Source: Myxosarcina sp. GI1 (GTDB lineage: Bacteria; Cyanobacteriota; Cyanobacteriia; Cyanobacteriales; Xenococcaceae). Taken from it: DNA of 64,000 bases. The translations under genes were made by a program, and so were the position numbers. The stretch covers positions 19,820-83,819 of the forward strand of contig NZ_JRFE01000007.1 of the NCBI RefSeq assembly GCF_000756305.1, in the 5' to 3' direction. Shown piece after piece: positions 1 to 9,060 of this stretch (its first letter is position 1; the number at the start of each line of letters is the position of its first letter). Under the pieces are notes generated by a model that saw only the letters and a program-made list of their open reading frames with translations, searched no databases and had not been told where the DNA came from.

Positions 1-332
1 CCTGCCGCACAAGCTAGCGCGATCGCTAAAATTACAATTCCTACCTTAACCGAAAGAGCCCGAGAAGCCAAAGGACGAGTTTTAGTCCTGGCTACTTGCG
101 GATCGATATCTCGATCCCAAAGATCGTTGACTACACAACCTGCTGCACTGGTTGCCAAAGTTCCTAGCACAATTACCAAAACTAAGGGTAGAGGTGGAGT
201 GCCATTAGCGGCGAGAAAAACTGCCCACAACGCAGGAATCATCAAAATTAACCTGCCAGCAGGTTTGTCCCAACGCAATAGTCTGATAATTCGCTGCCAG
301 GTAGGTTCTGTAGTTGCGCGATATTCAGTCAT
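1..332 (-). CDS. ubiA: 4-hydroxybenzoate polyprenyltransferase (UbiA family), 3' part outside window
   Basis: Membrane prenyltransferase that attaches a polyprenyl chain to 4-hydroxybenzoate; in cyanobacteria this is the early step of plastoquinone synthesis. Only the first 110 residues are inside the window. They show the family hallmark NDLWDRDID (the NDxxDxxxD motif that binds the prenyl diphosphate through Mg) preceded by two hydrophobic segments and the RLLRWDKPAGRLILMIPALW opening typical of this family. The start is ATG at 332. The neighbouring exopolyphosphatase is divergent, about 150 bases away. Family assignment is secure. Homogentisate prenyltransferases share the fold, but the DKPxG opening favours the 4-hydroxybenzoate enzyme. 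Confidence 0.9.
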   Translation of the reverse strand, partial: MTEYRATTEPTWQRIIRLLRWDKPAGRLILMIPALWAVFLAANGTPPLPLVLVIVLGTLATSAAGCVVNDLWDRDIDPQVARTKTRPLASRALSVKVGIVILAIALACAA

Positions 333-480
333 ATTTAGTTTGCAAGTTTAATAAATTGACATACATTTAAAAAGTTAGCGTTTTACGATCGCATCGGTAA
401 ATTACATGAGACCATAAAATTAGATTAATCATTCCTACCCGTCTAAATTGACTTTTTCCCTATCTTTTGCGCTCGATTTT

Positions 481-2118
481 ATGCTGGAAATAGCTAATTA
501 CACTACTTTTAATAATACTAATAACAACCTAGAAAAGCAGATTCTCGCTGCCATCGACATCGGTACCAATTCGATTCACATGGTAGTGGTAGAAATCGAA
601 CCTTCTTTACCTGCTTTTACCATTATTGCCAAAGAAAAAGATATGGTCAGGTTGGGCGATCGCGATTCTAGAACGGGAAACCTGACTACCGATGCGATCG
701 AACGTGCTTTAGCAACTCTCAGACGTTGTAAAGATCTTGCCGATAGTTTTCAGGCTAGCGAAATTGTTGCCGTAGCTACCAGTGCGACGAGAGAAGCCCC
801 CAATGGACGAGACTTTTTGCAGCTTGTCGAATCAGAAATTGGCATTGTCGTTAATTTAATTTCTGGGCAAGAAGAAGCCAGGCGCATTTATCTTGGGGTG
901 CTTTCAGGAATGGACTTGGAAGAGCGTCCCTACATTATTATCGATATTGGTGGCGGCTCTACTGAAGTAATTTTGGCAGATATTCAAGAACCTCGCGTCT
1001 TAAGCAGTACCAAAGTGGGCGCGGTTAGGTTGACGCAGAAATTTGTTACTAGCGATCCGATAAACGATGAAGAATTGAACTATCTACGGGCATACATTCG
1101 AGGTATGCTCGAACGTTCTGTAGAAGAAATCTGGTCAAAACTACAGCTTAATGAAATTCCCCAGGCGATAGGTACTTCTGGAACAATTGAGACTCTAGCC
1201 ACTGTTCGCGCTAATGAAGAACTAGGTTACGTTCCCGATCCGCTTAATGGCTACGAATTAAGTCGCAAAGCGATAGAAAAAGTAGTCAAAAAACTAACAA
1301 AAATGACCTGTAAAGAAAGATTAGAAGTAGCGGGAATAACCGAAAAACGTGCCGAAATCATCGTTCCAGGGGCAATCATTTTGTTGGAGGTAATGAATAT
1401 GCTGAAGCTCGATTCGATTGTAGTCTGCGAACGGGCATTACGAGAAGGTATTATCGTCAATTGGATGTTGACTCGCGGTTTGATTAACAGTCGGCTACGC
1501 TATCAGGATGAAGTAAAAAAGAGAAATGTTTTAAAAATTGCTCATAAATATCAGGTCGATTTAACTTACGCTCAAAAAGTTGCCGAGTTCGCCCTGAGCA
1601 TCTTCGACCAAACTAAAGGAGAACTGCATGATTGGGGAAATGACGAACGAGAACTACTGTGGAGTGCTGCTATTTTGCATAACTGTGGTATTTATATCAG
1701 TCACTCGTCACATCACAAACATTCTTATTACTTAATTCGTAATGCCGAACTGTTGGGTTTTACCGAACTCGATCTAGAGTTGATTGCCAATATTGCTCGC
1801 TATCATCGTCGTAGTAAACCCAAGAAAAAACACGAACCCTATCAGAAACTAAGCGATCGCGAACGTTTGATGGTCAGACAACTCAGCGCGATTTTACGCA
1901 TTGCTACGGCTTTAGACCGTCGCCAAAAAAGCGCGATCGCCAGTGTCAACTGTCATTACCAAGCCGATAGTCAGACTCTGCACCTAGAGTTATTTCCTAC
2001 AGAAATTGGCGACGACTGCGCTTTTGAGTTGTGGAGTTTAGATTACAAAAAAGATGTTTTTGAAGAAGAGTACGGTTTAGAGCTAGTAGTAACAATTGCC
2101 AATCGCAATAAAAGATGA
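481..2118 (+). CDS. ppx: Exopolyphosphatase, Ppx/GppA family with C-terminal HD-like domain
   Basis: Hydrolyses terminal phosphates of polyphosphate (or the pentaphosphate of pppGpp) in the cytoplasm. With the ATG at 481 the protein has 545 residues. It opens with AAIDIGTNSIHMVVVEI, the first phosphate loop of the ASKHA fold, has SGQEEARRIYLGV around residue 130 and the second loop IIIDIGGGSTEVIL around 152-165. The C-terminal part (about 370-540) is the HD-type domain of Ppx proteins, with ILHNCG replacing the canonical His-Asp, followed by the HSSHHKHSYYLIRN and RYHRR segments. A TTG 33 bases upstream also keeps the frame open, but the ATG leaves the usual short leader. Transcribed alone. 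Confidence 0.93.
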   Translation: MLEIANYTTFNNTNNNLEKQILAAIDIGTNSIHMVVVEIEPSLPAFTIIAKEKDMVRLGDRDSRTGNLTTDAIERALATLRRCKDLADSFQASEIVAVATSATREAPNGRDFLQLVESEIGIVVNLISGQEEARRIYLGVLSGMDLEERPYIIIDIGGGSTEVILADIQEPRVLSSTKVGAVRLTQKFVTSDPINDEELNYLRAYIRGMLERSVEEIWSKLQLNEIPQAIGTSGTIETLATVRANEELGYVPDPLNGYELSRKAIEKVVKKLTKMTCKERLEVAGITEKRAEIIVPGAIILLEVMNMLKLDSIVVCERALREGIIVNWMLTRGLINSRLRYQDEVKKRNVLKIAHKYQVDLTYAQKVAEFALSIFDQTKGELHDWGNDERELLWSAAILHNCGIYISHSSHHKHSYYLIRNAELLGFTELDLELIANIARYHRRSKPKKKHEPYQKLSDRERLMVRQLSAILRIATALDRRQKSAIASVNCHYQADSQTLHLELFPTEIGDDCAFELWSLDYKKDVFEEEYGLELVVTIANRNKR

Positions 2119-2121
2119 TTT

Positions 2122-3879
2122 TTAAAAGAAATTGTAATCGATAGAAAAATAAATTCCATCCTCTTGTAAGGAATTGCTGTCGGTATCGATATCTACCAAA
2201 GGTATACCCCAGTCTAGGCGAGCATTGAAGTTTTCTCCCGCTCTGAATACCAAACCGATGCCTACAGCACTGATAAAGTCATCATCGATCGCCATGTCGT
2301 CGCTGCTCCATGCCGTACCGAGATCGAAAAAAGGAGCTAGCTGTATTACTCCATTTGTTCTACCCAACCGCAATACAGGAATTCTCAGTTCGGCACTGGC
2401 AAATAGGCCATTGTCCCCCAAAATCAAATCTTGGCGATAACCTCTAACGCTGTTAAAGCCACCAAGCCGAAACTGCTCTAGAGGTACCAACCCCGTAGTT
2501 GCTAACTGTAAATCTCCTCTCAACAAAAACACAAAATCTCGTTCTAGCTGACGAACCCATTGGCTTTGACCCCGCCAAGCAAAAAAGATACTGTCAGGAG
2601 CGTCTGCATTACTAGTAGCGTCAAAAGCATCTATACCAATATTAAAGCTGGAACGAAAAGCTAAAACTTTTTTATCGTCGCGCTCGATAAATTCTTGAAA
2701 CAGGCGAATCGTGCTGATTCTAGTTTCACCATTCTCATCTGCACCGCGAGATAGAGCAAAAGGAGTATTTAGAAGCAAGGTTTCGCTTTCTTGACGAGTA
2801 AAGCTAATTCCCAAAGCCAATTCTCGATTGGGGCGATTGATTATTGGCTGACGCAAACTAAGCTCGTAATATCGCGACTCCGATTCGATATCGAGTGCAT
2901 TAAACGGATCCTCTATTACTTCATTAAAATTAAACCCGTAAGCTAGTCCTACCGTGCCATCTAGAGCATTAAAGGGAAAACTATAGGCAAAATCAAAGCT
3001 ATCGCTACCTTCGGTATTAGCATAACCAAAACTAAACTCGTCACCAAAACCAAGTAAGTTGCGATGATTTAAACCGACTGCTCGCCGATTAGTGCCAACG
3101 CTTGGCGACCTCCCGTTATCAAAACTAGTAGTAACATTAAAATTATCTGCTTCTTCAATTTTTACATCCAGCAAGCTCGTTCCCTGACGAACTCCTGCTG
3201 AAAGTTCTGCCGAGACGCTAGCAATTAAAGGATCGAGTCGCAATAGCTGCAAAGCTTCGAGCAAAGACTCGACATTAACGGGTTTATCCGCTGCGGTTTC
3301 CAGGCGCGATCGCACGTAATCGGGATCTAAACGTTCTGTTCCCCTAACTTCAATCGCTTCTAATTCACCTTCTAAAACAGCAATAGTTACTTTACCATCA
3401 TCTAGCTCTTGTGGCGGTATATAAGCACCAGAGTTAACATAGCCCTCTTCGGTATAAAGCTTGGTAATCTCACTTCTGGCTTGATATAGTTCTGATAGAG
3501 TTAAAGAGCGGTTTTGATAAGAAGCAACTGCACTGGCTAATTCTTCCTGGCTAAATACCGTACTACCAACTATATCAAAGCTCTTAACAACGATGCTTTC
3601 GGGAATATTGTCATCACTAGCTGCGGCAACGGAATTGTCATTAGGTTTGGTTTTGGGTGCAGTGATATTAAGGATATTGGAATCTGCCGAGCGAACGGAA
3701 TTGTTTGATAATTGCTCGCGCTCTGCTGTTAGCGTATTAATTGTTTCTGCATTTGCAGGTTGCACTACCAGAATAGTTGGCAGCGATAGCGCGAATGATA
3801 AAATGGCGGCAAGATTACCGTACCCAAACAATTTCCAATGTTTTAATCCCAAATGCACCATAGCATCTGACTGCCACAT
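2122..3879 (-). CDS. TpsB-type outer-membrane transporter (ShlB/FhaC/HecB family)
   Basis: Outer-membrane beta-barrel partner of a two-partner secretion system: it recognises a TpsA exoprotein through POTRA domains and moves it to the cell surface. The 585-residue protein has an N-terminal signal peptide ending near AxA (QPANA), a POTRA domain at roughly 95-170 (KSFDIVGSTVFSQEEL onward), a second about 170-240, then a barrel domain with the family motif VRGY at residue 478 in GFNSVRGYRQD, and ends in a C-terminal phenylalanine as outer-membrane barrels do. Its stop lies 3 bases from the convergent ppx stop. No haemagglutination-domain TpsA partner lies next to it, so the substrate is unknown. 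An alternative ATG six codons downstream (3861) would also retain the signal peptide. Confidence 0.9.
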   Translation of the reverse strand: MWQSDAMVHLGLKHWKLFGYGNLAAILSFALSLPTILVVQPANAETINTLTAEREQLSNNSVRSADSNILNITAPKTKPNDNSVAAASDDNIPESIVVKSFDIVGSTVFSQEELASAVASYQNRSLTLSELYQARSEITKLYTEEGYVNSGAYIPPQELDDGKVTIAVLEGELEAIEVRGTERLDPDYVRSRLETAADKPVNVESLLEALQLLRLDPLIASVSAELSAGVRQGTSLLDVKIEEADNFNVTTSFDNGRSPSVGTNRRAVGLNHRNLLGFGDEFSFGYANTEGSDSFDFAYSFPFNALDGTVGLAYGFNFNEVIEDPFNALDIESESRYYELSLRQPIINRPNRELALGISFTRQESETLLLNTPFALSRGADENGETRISTIRLFQEFIERDDKKVLAFRSSFNIGIDAFDATSNADAPDSIFFAWRGQSQWVRQLERDFVFLLRGDLQLATTGLVPLEQFRLGGFNSVRGYRQDLILGDNGLFASAELRIPVLRLGRTNGVIQLAPFFDLGTAWSSDDMAIDDDFISAVGIGLVFRAGENFNARLDWGIPLVDIDTDSNSLQEDGIYFSIDYNFF

Positions 3880-4096
3880 AAAGTTAGCTCTAATTTATAG
3901 CAAAATTAACCGCTACAGTATGCCCACAAAGACTTAAAAAGTAACATTGCTATAAAAAATTTTAAAATTAAACGCTAGAAAGCCAATTTTTTACTGTCTT
4001 AGTATAAATAATAGTGGCGAGGGAGCCAACAATTGTCGATACTAAATGTTAGATTTACGATTGAGTAGGTATTAAATTAATTTAAGGTAAGCCGTT

Positions 4097-4573
4097 ATGA
4101 TTAGTCAGATTTCTAATATAGAAGTAGATACCGAGCAAGCTATTGAAGAACTAATCGAGGAAAATTCTAGCCATCAAGAGGTAATCGAAACCGTAATTTC
4201 CAGTCTCGACGGCGAAAATACGGCAATGGTCAACCATACTGATGAAGGTAGTCTGTGGAAATTTCAATACGGTAGTGTAGAAGTCTTCGTTCAGCTTACG
4301 GGCGAAACTGATGACGACTTATTTACCGTATGGGCAAATGTCTTGAAATTGCCAGCCAAAAACGAACCTGGTTTGATGCGTCGATTGTTGGAAATGAACT
4401 GGACGGGTACTTTTGAAACTTGCTTTAGTATTAACAATGACACGGTAATGGTTTCGGCTCAACGTACCGTTGCGGATTTATATCCAGGAGAAATATCGCG
4501 CATTATCACTCTAGTTGCCAATATTGCCGATGACAATGACGAAATGCTTAAAGAAGAATTTGGTGCTGCTTAA
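4097..4573 (+). CDS. YbjN-domain / type III secretion chaperone-like protein
   Basis: A 158-residue acidic cytosolic protein conserved in cyanobacteria. The region 50-150 fits the YbjN (SycE/CesT-like) fold: alternating strands with VEVFVQLTGETDDDLFTVWANVL, then an LMRRLLEMNWTGTFETCFSINNDTVMVSAQRTVADL stretch and a C-terminal helix. Family members are thought to act as small chaperone-like or regulatory proteins; no catalytic residues are visible. ATG at 4097 follows the purine-rich TTTAAGGTAAGCC at a suitable distance. It lies 24 bases before the lipoate ligase gene on the same strand, so the two may be cotranscribed. Specific function unknown. Confidence 0.75.
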   Translation: MISQISNIEVDTEQAIEELIEENSSHQEVIETVISSLDGENTAMVNHTDEGSLWKFQYGSVEVFVQLTGETDDDLFTVWANVLKLPAKNEPGLMRRLLEMNWTGTFETCFSINNDTVMVSAQRTVADLYPGEISRIITLVANIADDNDEMLKEEFGAA

Positions 4574-4597
4574 TTTAGTTTTGGTGACTAGTTAACG

Positions 4598-5359
4598 GTG
4601 ACTGGCGATTGCTACTTCACTTCATTTCCAACCTGGCGTTTTATTCCTCCAATAGTAGCGTCGGGACACACACAAATGGCAATCGATCGCTGGTTGCTAG
4701 AAAAACATCGTCGTGGAAAACATCCTCCAACTTTGCGATTTTACACGTGGTATCCAGCAGCAATTTCTTTGGGTTATCACCAAAAAAATTATCCTTTAGC
4801 CTGGCAAAAATTAATCTGGAAACAGCCTCTAGATATCGTACGCCGCCCTACAGGAGGTAAAGCAGTATTACATCAAGGCGATCTTACCTATGCGGTAGTA
4901 ACCTCTACTCCACCTGGTAAAAGACTGGAAATATACAAGCAAATTTGCCGTTTTCTAATTGCAGGTTGGCGATCGCTCGGTGTCGAGCTATCTTACGGCA
5001 ATGCGACCAAAGAATACATGGCAAACCCCAACTGTTTTAGTACGGCAACGGTTGCCGATTTAGTTACCACTACAGGAGAAAAGGCGATCGGTAGCGCACA
5101 GCTACGCCGAGGTAAAGCTATTCTACAGCATGGTTCGATCCTGTTGAGTACAGATAAAAATTTGGCAATAAAAATATTTAACCAACCTGTAGGTAAAAAC
5201 TTGTTAGAGTTAATTCCTCATCGGGGCGATCGCTCTATAGATAAAATTATCGAACATTTAACCAAAGCTGCAAGCGACTGCTGGGAGATCGAACTAGTAG
5301 AACAAGCATTGTCAGATGCCGAATGGCAAGAAATCAAAAATTCTTATAGTCATTCTTAA
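4598..5359 (+). CDS. lplA: Lipoate--protein ligase A family (biotin/lipoate ligase fold)
   Basis: Transfers lipoate (or octanoate) to E2/GcvH lysines through an acyl-adenylate. The 253-residue protein carries the BPL/LplA catalytic signature RRPTGGKAVLHQGDLTYAVV at about 86-105 and the adenylate-binding lysine loop EKAIGSAQLRRGKAILQHGS at about 160-180. The annotated start is a GTG at 4598; the next in-frame ATG (4675) would cut into the fold, whose first strand is SFPTWRFIPP, so the GTG is preferred although the upstream ribosome site is weak. In cyanobacteria such genes often coexist with LipB, and biotin or octanoate transfer is an alternative. Follows the YbjN-like gene on the same strand. 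Confidence 0.85.
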   Translation: MTGDCYFTSFPTWRFIPPIVASGHTQMAIDRWLLEKHRRGKHPPTLRFYTWYPAAISLGYHQKNYPLAWQKLIWKQPLDIVRRPTGGKAVLHQGDLTYAVVTSTPPGKRLEIYKQICRFLIAGWRSLGVELSYGNATKEYMANPNCFSTATVADLVTTTGEKAIGSAQLRRGKAILQHGSILLSTDKNLAIKIFNQPVGKNLLELIPHRGDRSIDKIIEHLTKAASDCWEIELVEQALSDAEWQEIKNSYSHS

Positions 5360-5482
5360 AAGAAATTATTAGTGCGACAGTCTTTTAAACAAATTGTCAA
5401 TTTCGGCAACGAAGACAGTAATTCCAATCGTTGGATATAATTTGTAGGTTATCGATCGCCTAGAATTTATATATTTATCTAT

Positions 5483-6280
5483 ATGTGTCGCTTATTGGGC
5501 TATCTCGGTTCTGCCGTTACCTTAGATCGTTTATTTGACAAACCAGAACACTCTCTAATCGTTCAAAGCTATCAACCACGCGAAATGACCGCAGGACTAA
5601 TGAACGCCGATGGTTTTGGCATTGGTTGGTATCATGCCAGTAAATTAGTTCCGCCCTTTACGTATAAAAATATCTTGCCCATTTGGAATGATATCAATCT
5701 ATCTCACCTCAACCGCTATGTAGAATCACACTGTGTTTTAGGCTATGTTCGCAGTGCCACTTCTGGGTTATCGGTAGATTTAATTAACTGCCAGCCTTTC
5801 ACTCACGAAGATTTATTATTCATTCACAATGGCTATATCGATGACTTTAGGAAAACCATGTATCGACCGATACGCAATCATTTGACTGACTTTGCCTATC
5901 GCCGTATTGAAGGCACTACCGACTCGGAACACATTTTTGCACTGGTAGTTAGCGAATTAGAATCTAATGAAGGAATGAGTATCGATCGCGCTTTAGAAAC
6001 TGCAATCGCCAAACTGGTAGAGTTATCTTACGGTGGCGAAATAGAATTTTCTGCCAATGTGGTAATTAGTAACGGCAAAGAACTAACTGCCTGTCGTTAT
6101 TCCAATCGCCATGCCAGCCCCACACTGTACTATCTCAAATTGCAAGAAGATATTTTATACTCAAATGCAGTAATGATTGTTTCCGAACCCATGTTTGAGG
6201 GTAATTGGATTGAATGCCCCGAAAAAAGCATCATTAGTGTAGGAGAAGATCTTGAAGTCAAAGTCAGTTCAATTACGTAA
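5483..6280 (+). CDS. egtC: Class II glutamine amidotransferase, EgtC-like
   Basis: N-terminal-nucleophile amidohydrolase; in ergothioneine synthesis EgtC removes glutamate from the gamma-glutamylcysteinyl sulfoxide made by EgtB. The 265-residue protein begins MCRLLGYLG, so the catalytic cysteine becomes residue 1 after methionine removal, and has the class II markers GFGIGWY (about 45-52), GYVRSATSG (about 88-96) and QPFTHEDLLFIHNGYIDDF (about 104-122). Its 3' end overlaps the start of the next gene by 29 bases, a sign of translational coupling to the EgtB-like enzyme, which supports the pathway call. General class II GATases (YafJ type) look similar; the neighbour decides. Confidence 0.88.
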   Translation: MCRLLGYLGSAVTLDRLFDKPEHSLIVQSYQPREMTAGLMNADGFGIGWYHASKLVPPFTYKNILPIWNDINLSHLNRYVESHCVLGYVRSATSGLSVDLINCQPFTHEDLLFIHNGYIDDFRKTMYRPIRNHLTDFAYRRIEGTTDSEHIFALVVSELESNEGMSIDRALETAIAKLVELSYGGEIEFSANVVISNGKELTACRYSNRHASPTLYYLKLQEDILYSNAVMIVSEPMFEGNWIECPEKSIISVGEDLEVKVSSIT

Positions 6281-7478
6281 ACGAGCGATCTCACGCGATT
6301 TAGCTCGATGTCGTCAAAAAACTCTAGATTTAATCGTTCAAACCAACTCGGAAGCTTTTACCAGTCAGGCACATCCCGATTTTAGCCCTATAGGTTGGCA
6401 TTTCGGACATATTGCCTTTACTGAAGCCTATTGGATTCTCGAATATCTAGGCAATTGTTCGCCTTTGTTTCCCGAATATCGCGTTCTATTTGCAGCAGAT
6501 GGTTTACCCAAAGCCCAGCGACAAAATTTACCTTCCATTAAAACTATTCGAGATTACCTGTCTATAGTTAGAACTAAAATTTTAGACTATCTCGAAACCT
6601 CATCTTTAGATAGTCAAGAACGACTTTGGCAATGGTTAATTCAACATGAAAGCCAGCATAATGAAACTATGGCGTTTCTTCTGCAACTGTATCGCCGCAA
6701 CCAAAATCTAGTTTCGCAAGTTAATTTTGCCCGAAGTTCGACAGCAGGAACGGAGTCTAGTTTTAATTTAACCGAAATGGTAAGCATACCCGCAGGAGAA
6801 TTTTGCATGGGTAGTAATGCAATTGAAGCTCAAGATAACGAACGTCCAGCACATAAAGTATATTTAAACTCTTATTGGTTAGACCGCTATCCCGTGACCT
6901 GCCGTCAATATCGAGAATTTATTATCTCTGGGGGTTATCAAAATCGTTGCTATTGGTCGGAAACAGGCTGGCAATGGTTGCAAAACAATCCCGTCTGCCA
7001 GCCTTTGTATTGGTCGGATGCCGTCGAATGGGATAATCATCCAGTCTGTGGTGTTAGTTACTATGAAGCCGAAGCCTACGCTAACTTTGTTGGCAAAAGG
7101 CTGCCTACCGAAGCAGAATGGGAAAAAGCCGCCTGCGGAATTACTACAGTACCTGCAACTTCGCTAAAGTGCAACCACAATAGCTTAATCGGACATACTA
7201 CTCCAGTTAATGCCTATCCTGAAGGTCAAAGTTCCTGCGGTTGCTACGATATGTTGGGCAATGTCTGGGAATGGACATCTTCCTGGTTTGCTGGCTATTG
7301 TGGTTTTAGTAGCTATCCCTACTTTGGATATTCTCGAGCTTATTTCGATAATCAACATCGAGTTCTACGAGGCGGTAGTTGGGCTACATCTCCCTGGACG
7401 CTAAGAACTAGCTTTCGTAACTGGTATCATCCCTGGGTCAGACAAATTTTAGTTGGGTTTCGCTGTGCTAGGGATTAA
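6252..7478 (+). CDS. egtB: EgtB-like nonheme-iron sulfoxide synthase (DinB + FGE-sulfatase domains)
   Basis: Joins a thiol donor to histidine-betaine with oxygen, the C-S bond step of ergothioneine synthesis. The 408-residue protein has an N-terminal DinB_2 domain with the iron-binding three-histidine set visible as H53 (GWHFGHIAFTE) and H132/H136 (QHESQH), then an FGE-sulfatase domain from about 175 (MVSIPAGEFCMGS) to the end (VLRGGSWATSPWTLRTSFRN). The start is a TTG at 6252, six bases behind AGGAG at 6241-6245 and inside the end of egtC; no in-frame ATG would keep the first helix. No EgtD methyltransferase lies nearby, so histidine trimethylation must be encoded elsewhere, or the pair does a variant reaction. 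Confidence 0.85.
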   Translation: MKSKSVQLRKRAISRDLARCRQKTLDLIVQTNSEAFTSQAHPDFSPIGWHFGHIAFTEAYWILEYLGNCSPLFPEYRVLFAADGLPKAQRQNLPSIKTIRDYLSIVRTKILDYLETSSLDSQERLWQWLIQHESQHNETMAFLLQLYRRNQNLVSQVNFARSSTAGTESSFNLTEMVSIPAGEFCMGSNAIEAQDNERPAHKVYLNSYWLDRYPVTCRQYREFIISGGYQNRCYWSETGWQWLQNNPVCQPLYWSDAVEWDNHPVCGVSYYEAEAYANFVGKRLPTEAEWEKAACGITTVPATSLKCNHNSLIGHTTPVNAYPEGQSSCGCYDMLGNVWEWTSSWFAGYCGFSSYPYFGYSRAYFDNQHRVLRGGSWATSPWTLRTSFRNWYHPWVRQILVGFRCARD

Positions 7479-7578
7479 TGTACTAGTTTGTTAGTCTGAA
7501 ACTAGCCGATATTTATGAGAATATTGAACTAATTAAAAGCAAACGCTTAATTCTATACATCTTTTTAATATTTAATCT

Positions 7579-8031
7579 ATGCACCCAGAACAAAAAATAA
7601 CAGGAGTAGTAAAATCGGGTCATCGAGTAGCATCGGGATCGGGGGAAGATAGCCCTTACGATCGCGGTACTCTTGAAATGCAGCTACCGTTTTTTAAACA
7701 GCTAGGACTCGATCTCAGTCCTTATTTTTCTGGTACCTTAAATATCTCGATCGCTCCTCATACTTTTGAGATCGAGCGACCTAAATATACGTTTAAAAAC
7801 GTTAAGTGGCATCCCAATTATCCAGCAGAAACTTTTTCTTTTTCCCCCTGTCAGATAATTTTTAACGATATTAGCTATTCGGGATTGATTTATTATCCCC
7901 ATCCCGAAACCAAAATCGGTCATTTTCAAGATGACTCAGTACTAGAAGTAATTGCCCTGCCCATTGCCAATATTGCTTATGGCGATCGAGTGTTAATAGC
8001 TGTCAATCCCCAGGAAATTGCCATCTGCTGA
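7579..8031 (+). CDS. Small protein resembling archaeal CTP-dependent riboflavin kinases (DUF120-like)
   Basis: A 150-residue protein with no assignment I can call firm. The order of motifs resembles the cradle-loop-barrel riboflavin kinases of archaea (RbkR/Mj0056 family): ITGVVKSGHRVASG at 7-20, a Gly-rich turn, SGTLNISIAP with G52-T53-L54-N55 at the position where that family uses Thr and Asn to hold Mg-nucleotide, a middle beta segment SYSGLIYYPHP (99-109) and SVLEVIAL (120-127) matching the family's IIEIIAP-type strand. Similar proteins occur in cyanobacteria as hypotheticals. Whether it binds CTP or flavin is inference from pattern only. Plus strand, 100 bases after egtB; convergent with the next gene. 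Confidence 0.6.
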   Translation: MHPEQKITGVVKSGHRVASGSGEDSPYDRGTLEMQLPFFKQLGLDLSPYFSGTLNISIAPHTFEIERPKYTFKNVKWHPNYPAETFSFSPCQIIFNDISYSGLIYYPHPETKIGHFQDDSVLEVIALPIANIAYGDRVLIAVNPQEIAIC

Positions 8032-8036
8032 CAAAA

Positions 8037-8720
8037 TTAATTGAGTTCGGCTGGTATTTGACAGTTATTAGCTGTTGTAGTTGAAGTACCAATAAGTTTT
8101 TGCCAGCTATTTATAAGTGGATTAATTTTTTCATCTTGAGTACAATTTTTCCAGTCAGTTTCCTGCTTAAATTGGTTTACTCGAGCGTCAGGATCGTTTT
8201 CGTGGGAATCAGTCAAAAACGGAATATTTTCGGTCAAAGTATGTTTGGAACGCTCATTTTTAGGTAAATCTACCATTGATGGCTGTATTTCTGGCTCGAA
8301 CACGACTTCATCATTATTTCGCATTACCGAAGAATAATAACCATTAGCATCGAGTCCAACAAAATAAACAGTTTTACCGTCAATAGCCTGAAAGATAGTG
8401 CCACCAAAAACAGCAGTAGCTGGGAGTATTAAAAGTTCCTCGGGATCTGCCTTAGACTGCCTGAAGTAAAAAAAATCATTATCAGCCTGGTAAATACTGA
8501 TACAAAATCTTTGGGTTTCAAACGCATATACTTTTGTATAATTAGCTGCAAACTGCGAACAATCTAAATTTTGTTGTGCTACTATCGGCATGCGCCTGTT
8601 TTTAGTAGTTTGAACCTCTTGCAAAATGTTGCTAGACGAAGTTGCAGATAAAGGATCTCCTCCAAATATACCGAATAAAGTTGCTAAAACTAACGTCGTT
8701 CCCTGCCACCAATAATTCAT
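8037..8720 (-). CDS. Hypothetical exported protein
   Basis: I do not recognise the family. The 227-residue product starts with a plausible signal peptide (MNYWWQGTTLVLATLFGIFGG, small residues around 24-27). The mature part has two cysteines early (DCSQF, RFCISIYQ) and two late (KNCTQDE, NNCQIP), and the aromatic-rich stretch NDFFYFRQSK is followed by short beta-like segments ending in FVGLDANGYYSSV. The tail (from about 150) is polar and probably disordered. The protein is likely periplasmic or lumenal. It converges on the riboflavin-kinase-like gene with a 5-base gap. Confidence 0.65.
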   Translation of the reverse strand: MNYWWQGTTLVLATLFGIFGGDPLSATSSSNILQEVQTTKNRRMPIVAQQNLDCSQFAANYTKVYAFETQRFCISIYQADNDFFYFRQSKADPEELLILPATAVFGGTIFQAIDGKTVYFVGLDANGYYSSVMRNNDEVVFEPEIQPSMVDLPKNERSKHTLTENIPFLTDSHENDPDARVNQFKQETDWKNCTQDEKINPLINSWQKLIGTSTTTANNCQIPAELN

Positions 8721-9060
8721 AGCGATTTTAATAAAATAGAAATAAAGTATATTTAAAAAGTATTATTTTTTATAGAAACACCGAGATAGCTCTGTCAACT
8801 ACTAGCTAACTTCCTTCAGCAATTTTAACTTTTCAACAAAACGCGACCGCGCCCTGCGCGTTGGCAGAGCCAATTGCGCTCTAAAAATATTGACATCTAT
8901 CAATATATTAGTTGAGATTTTGCTAAAGGAAACTTTAGCTAGCACTATAGTTGCGAGCTATATTTTCTTATTGGCAATCATCTTATTATTGAAGAGTAAA
9001 AAGATAGAGAACGACACGGTCGGGTAAAATAAAATTTGTAATCGCCTGCAAAAACTATTG
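8721..9060. other. Gene-free stretch between divergent genes
   Basis: This 340-base spacer separates the minus-strand exported protein from the plus-strand blaI-type gene and must hold both promoters. A GC-rich island at about 8843-8880 (GCGACCGCGCCCTGCGCG...GGCAGAGCC) looks like one of the short dispersed palindromic elements seen elsewhere in the window. No ORF or RNA is supported here. Confidence 0.5.

Noticed and set aside
127-351. Plus-strand ORF of 74 codons
   Set aside because: Antisense to the clear UbiA reading frame with its NDxxD motif.
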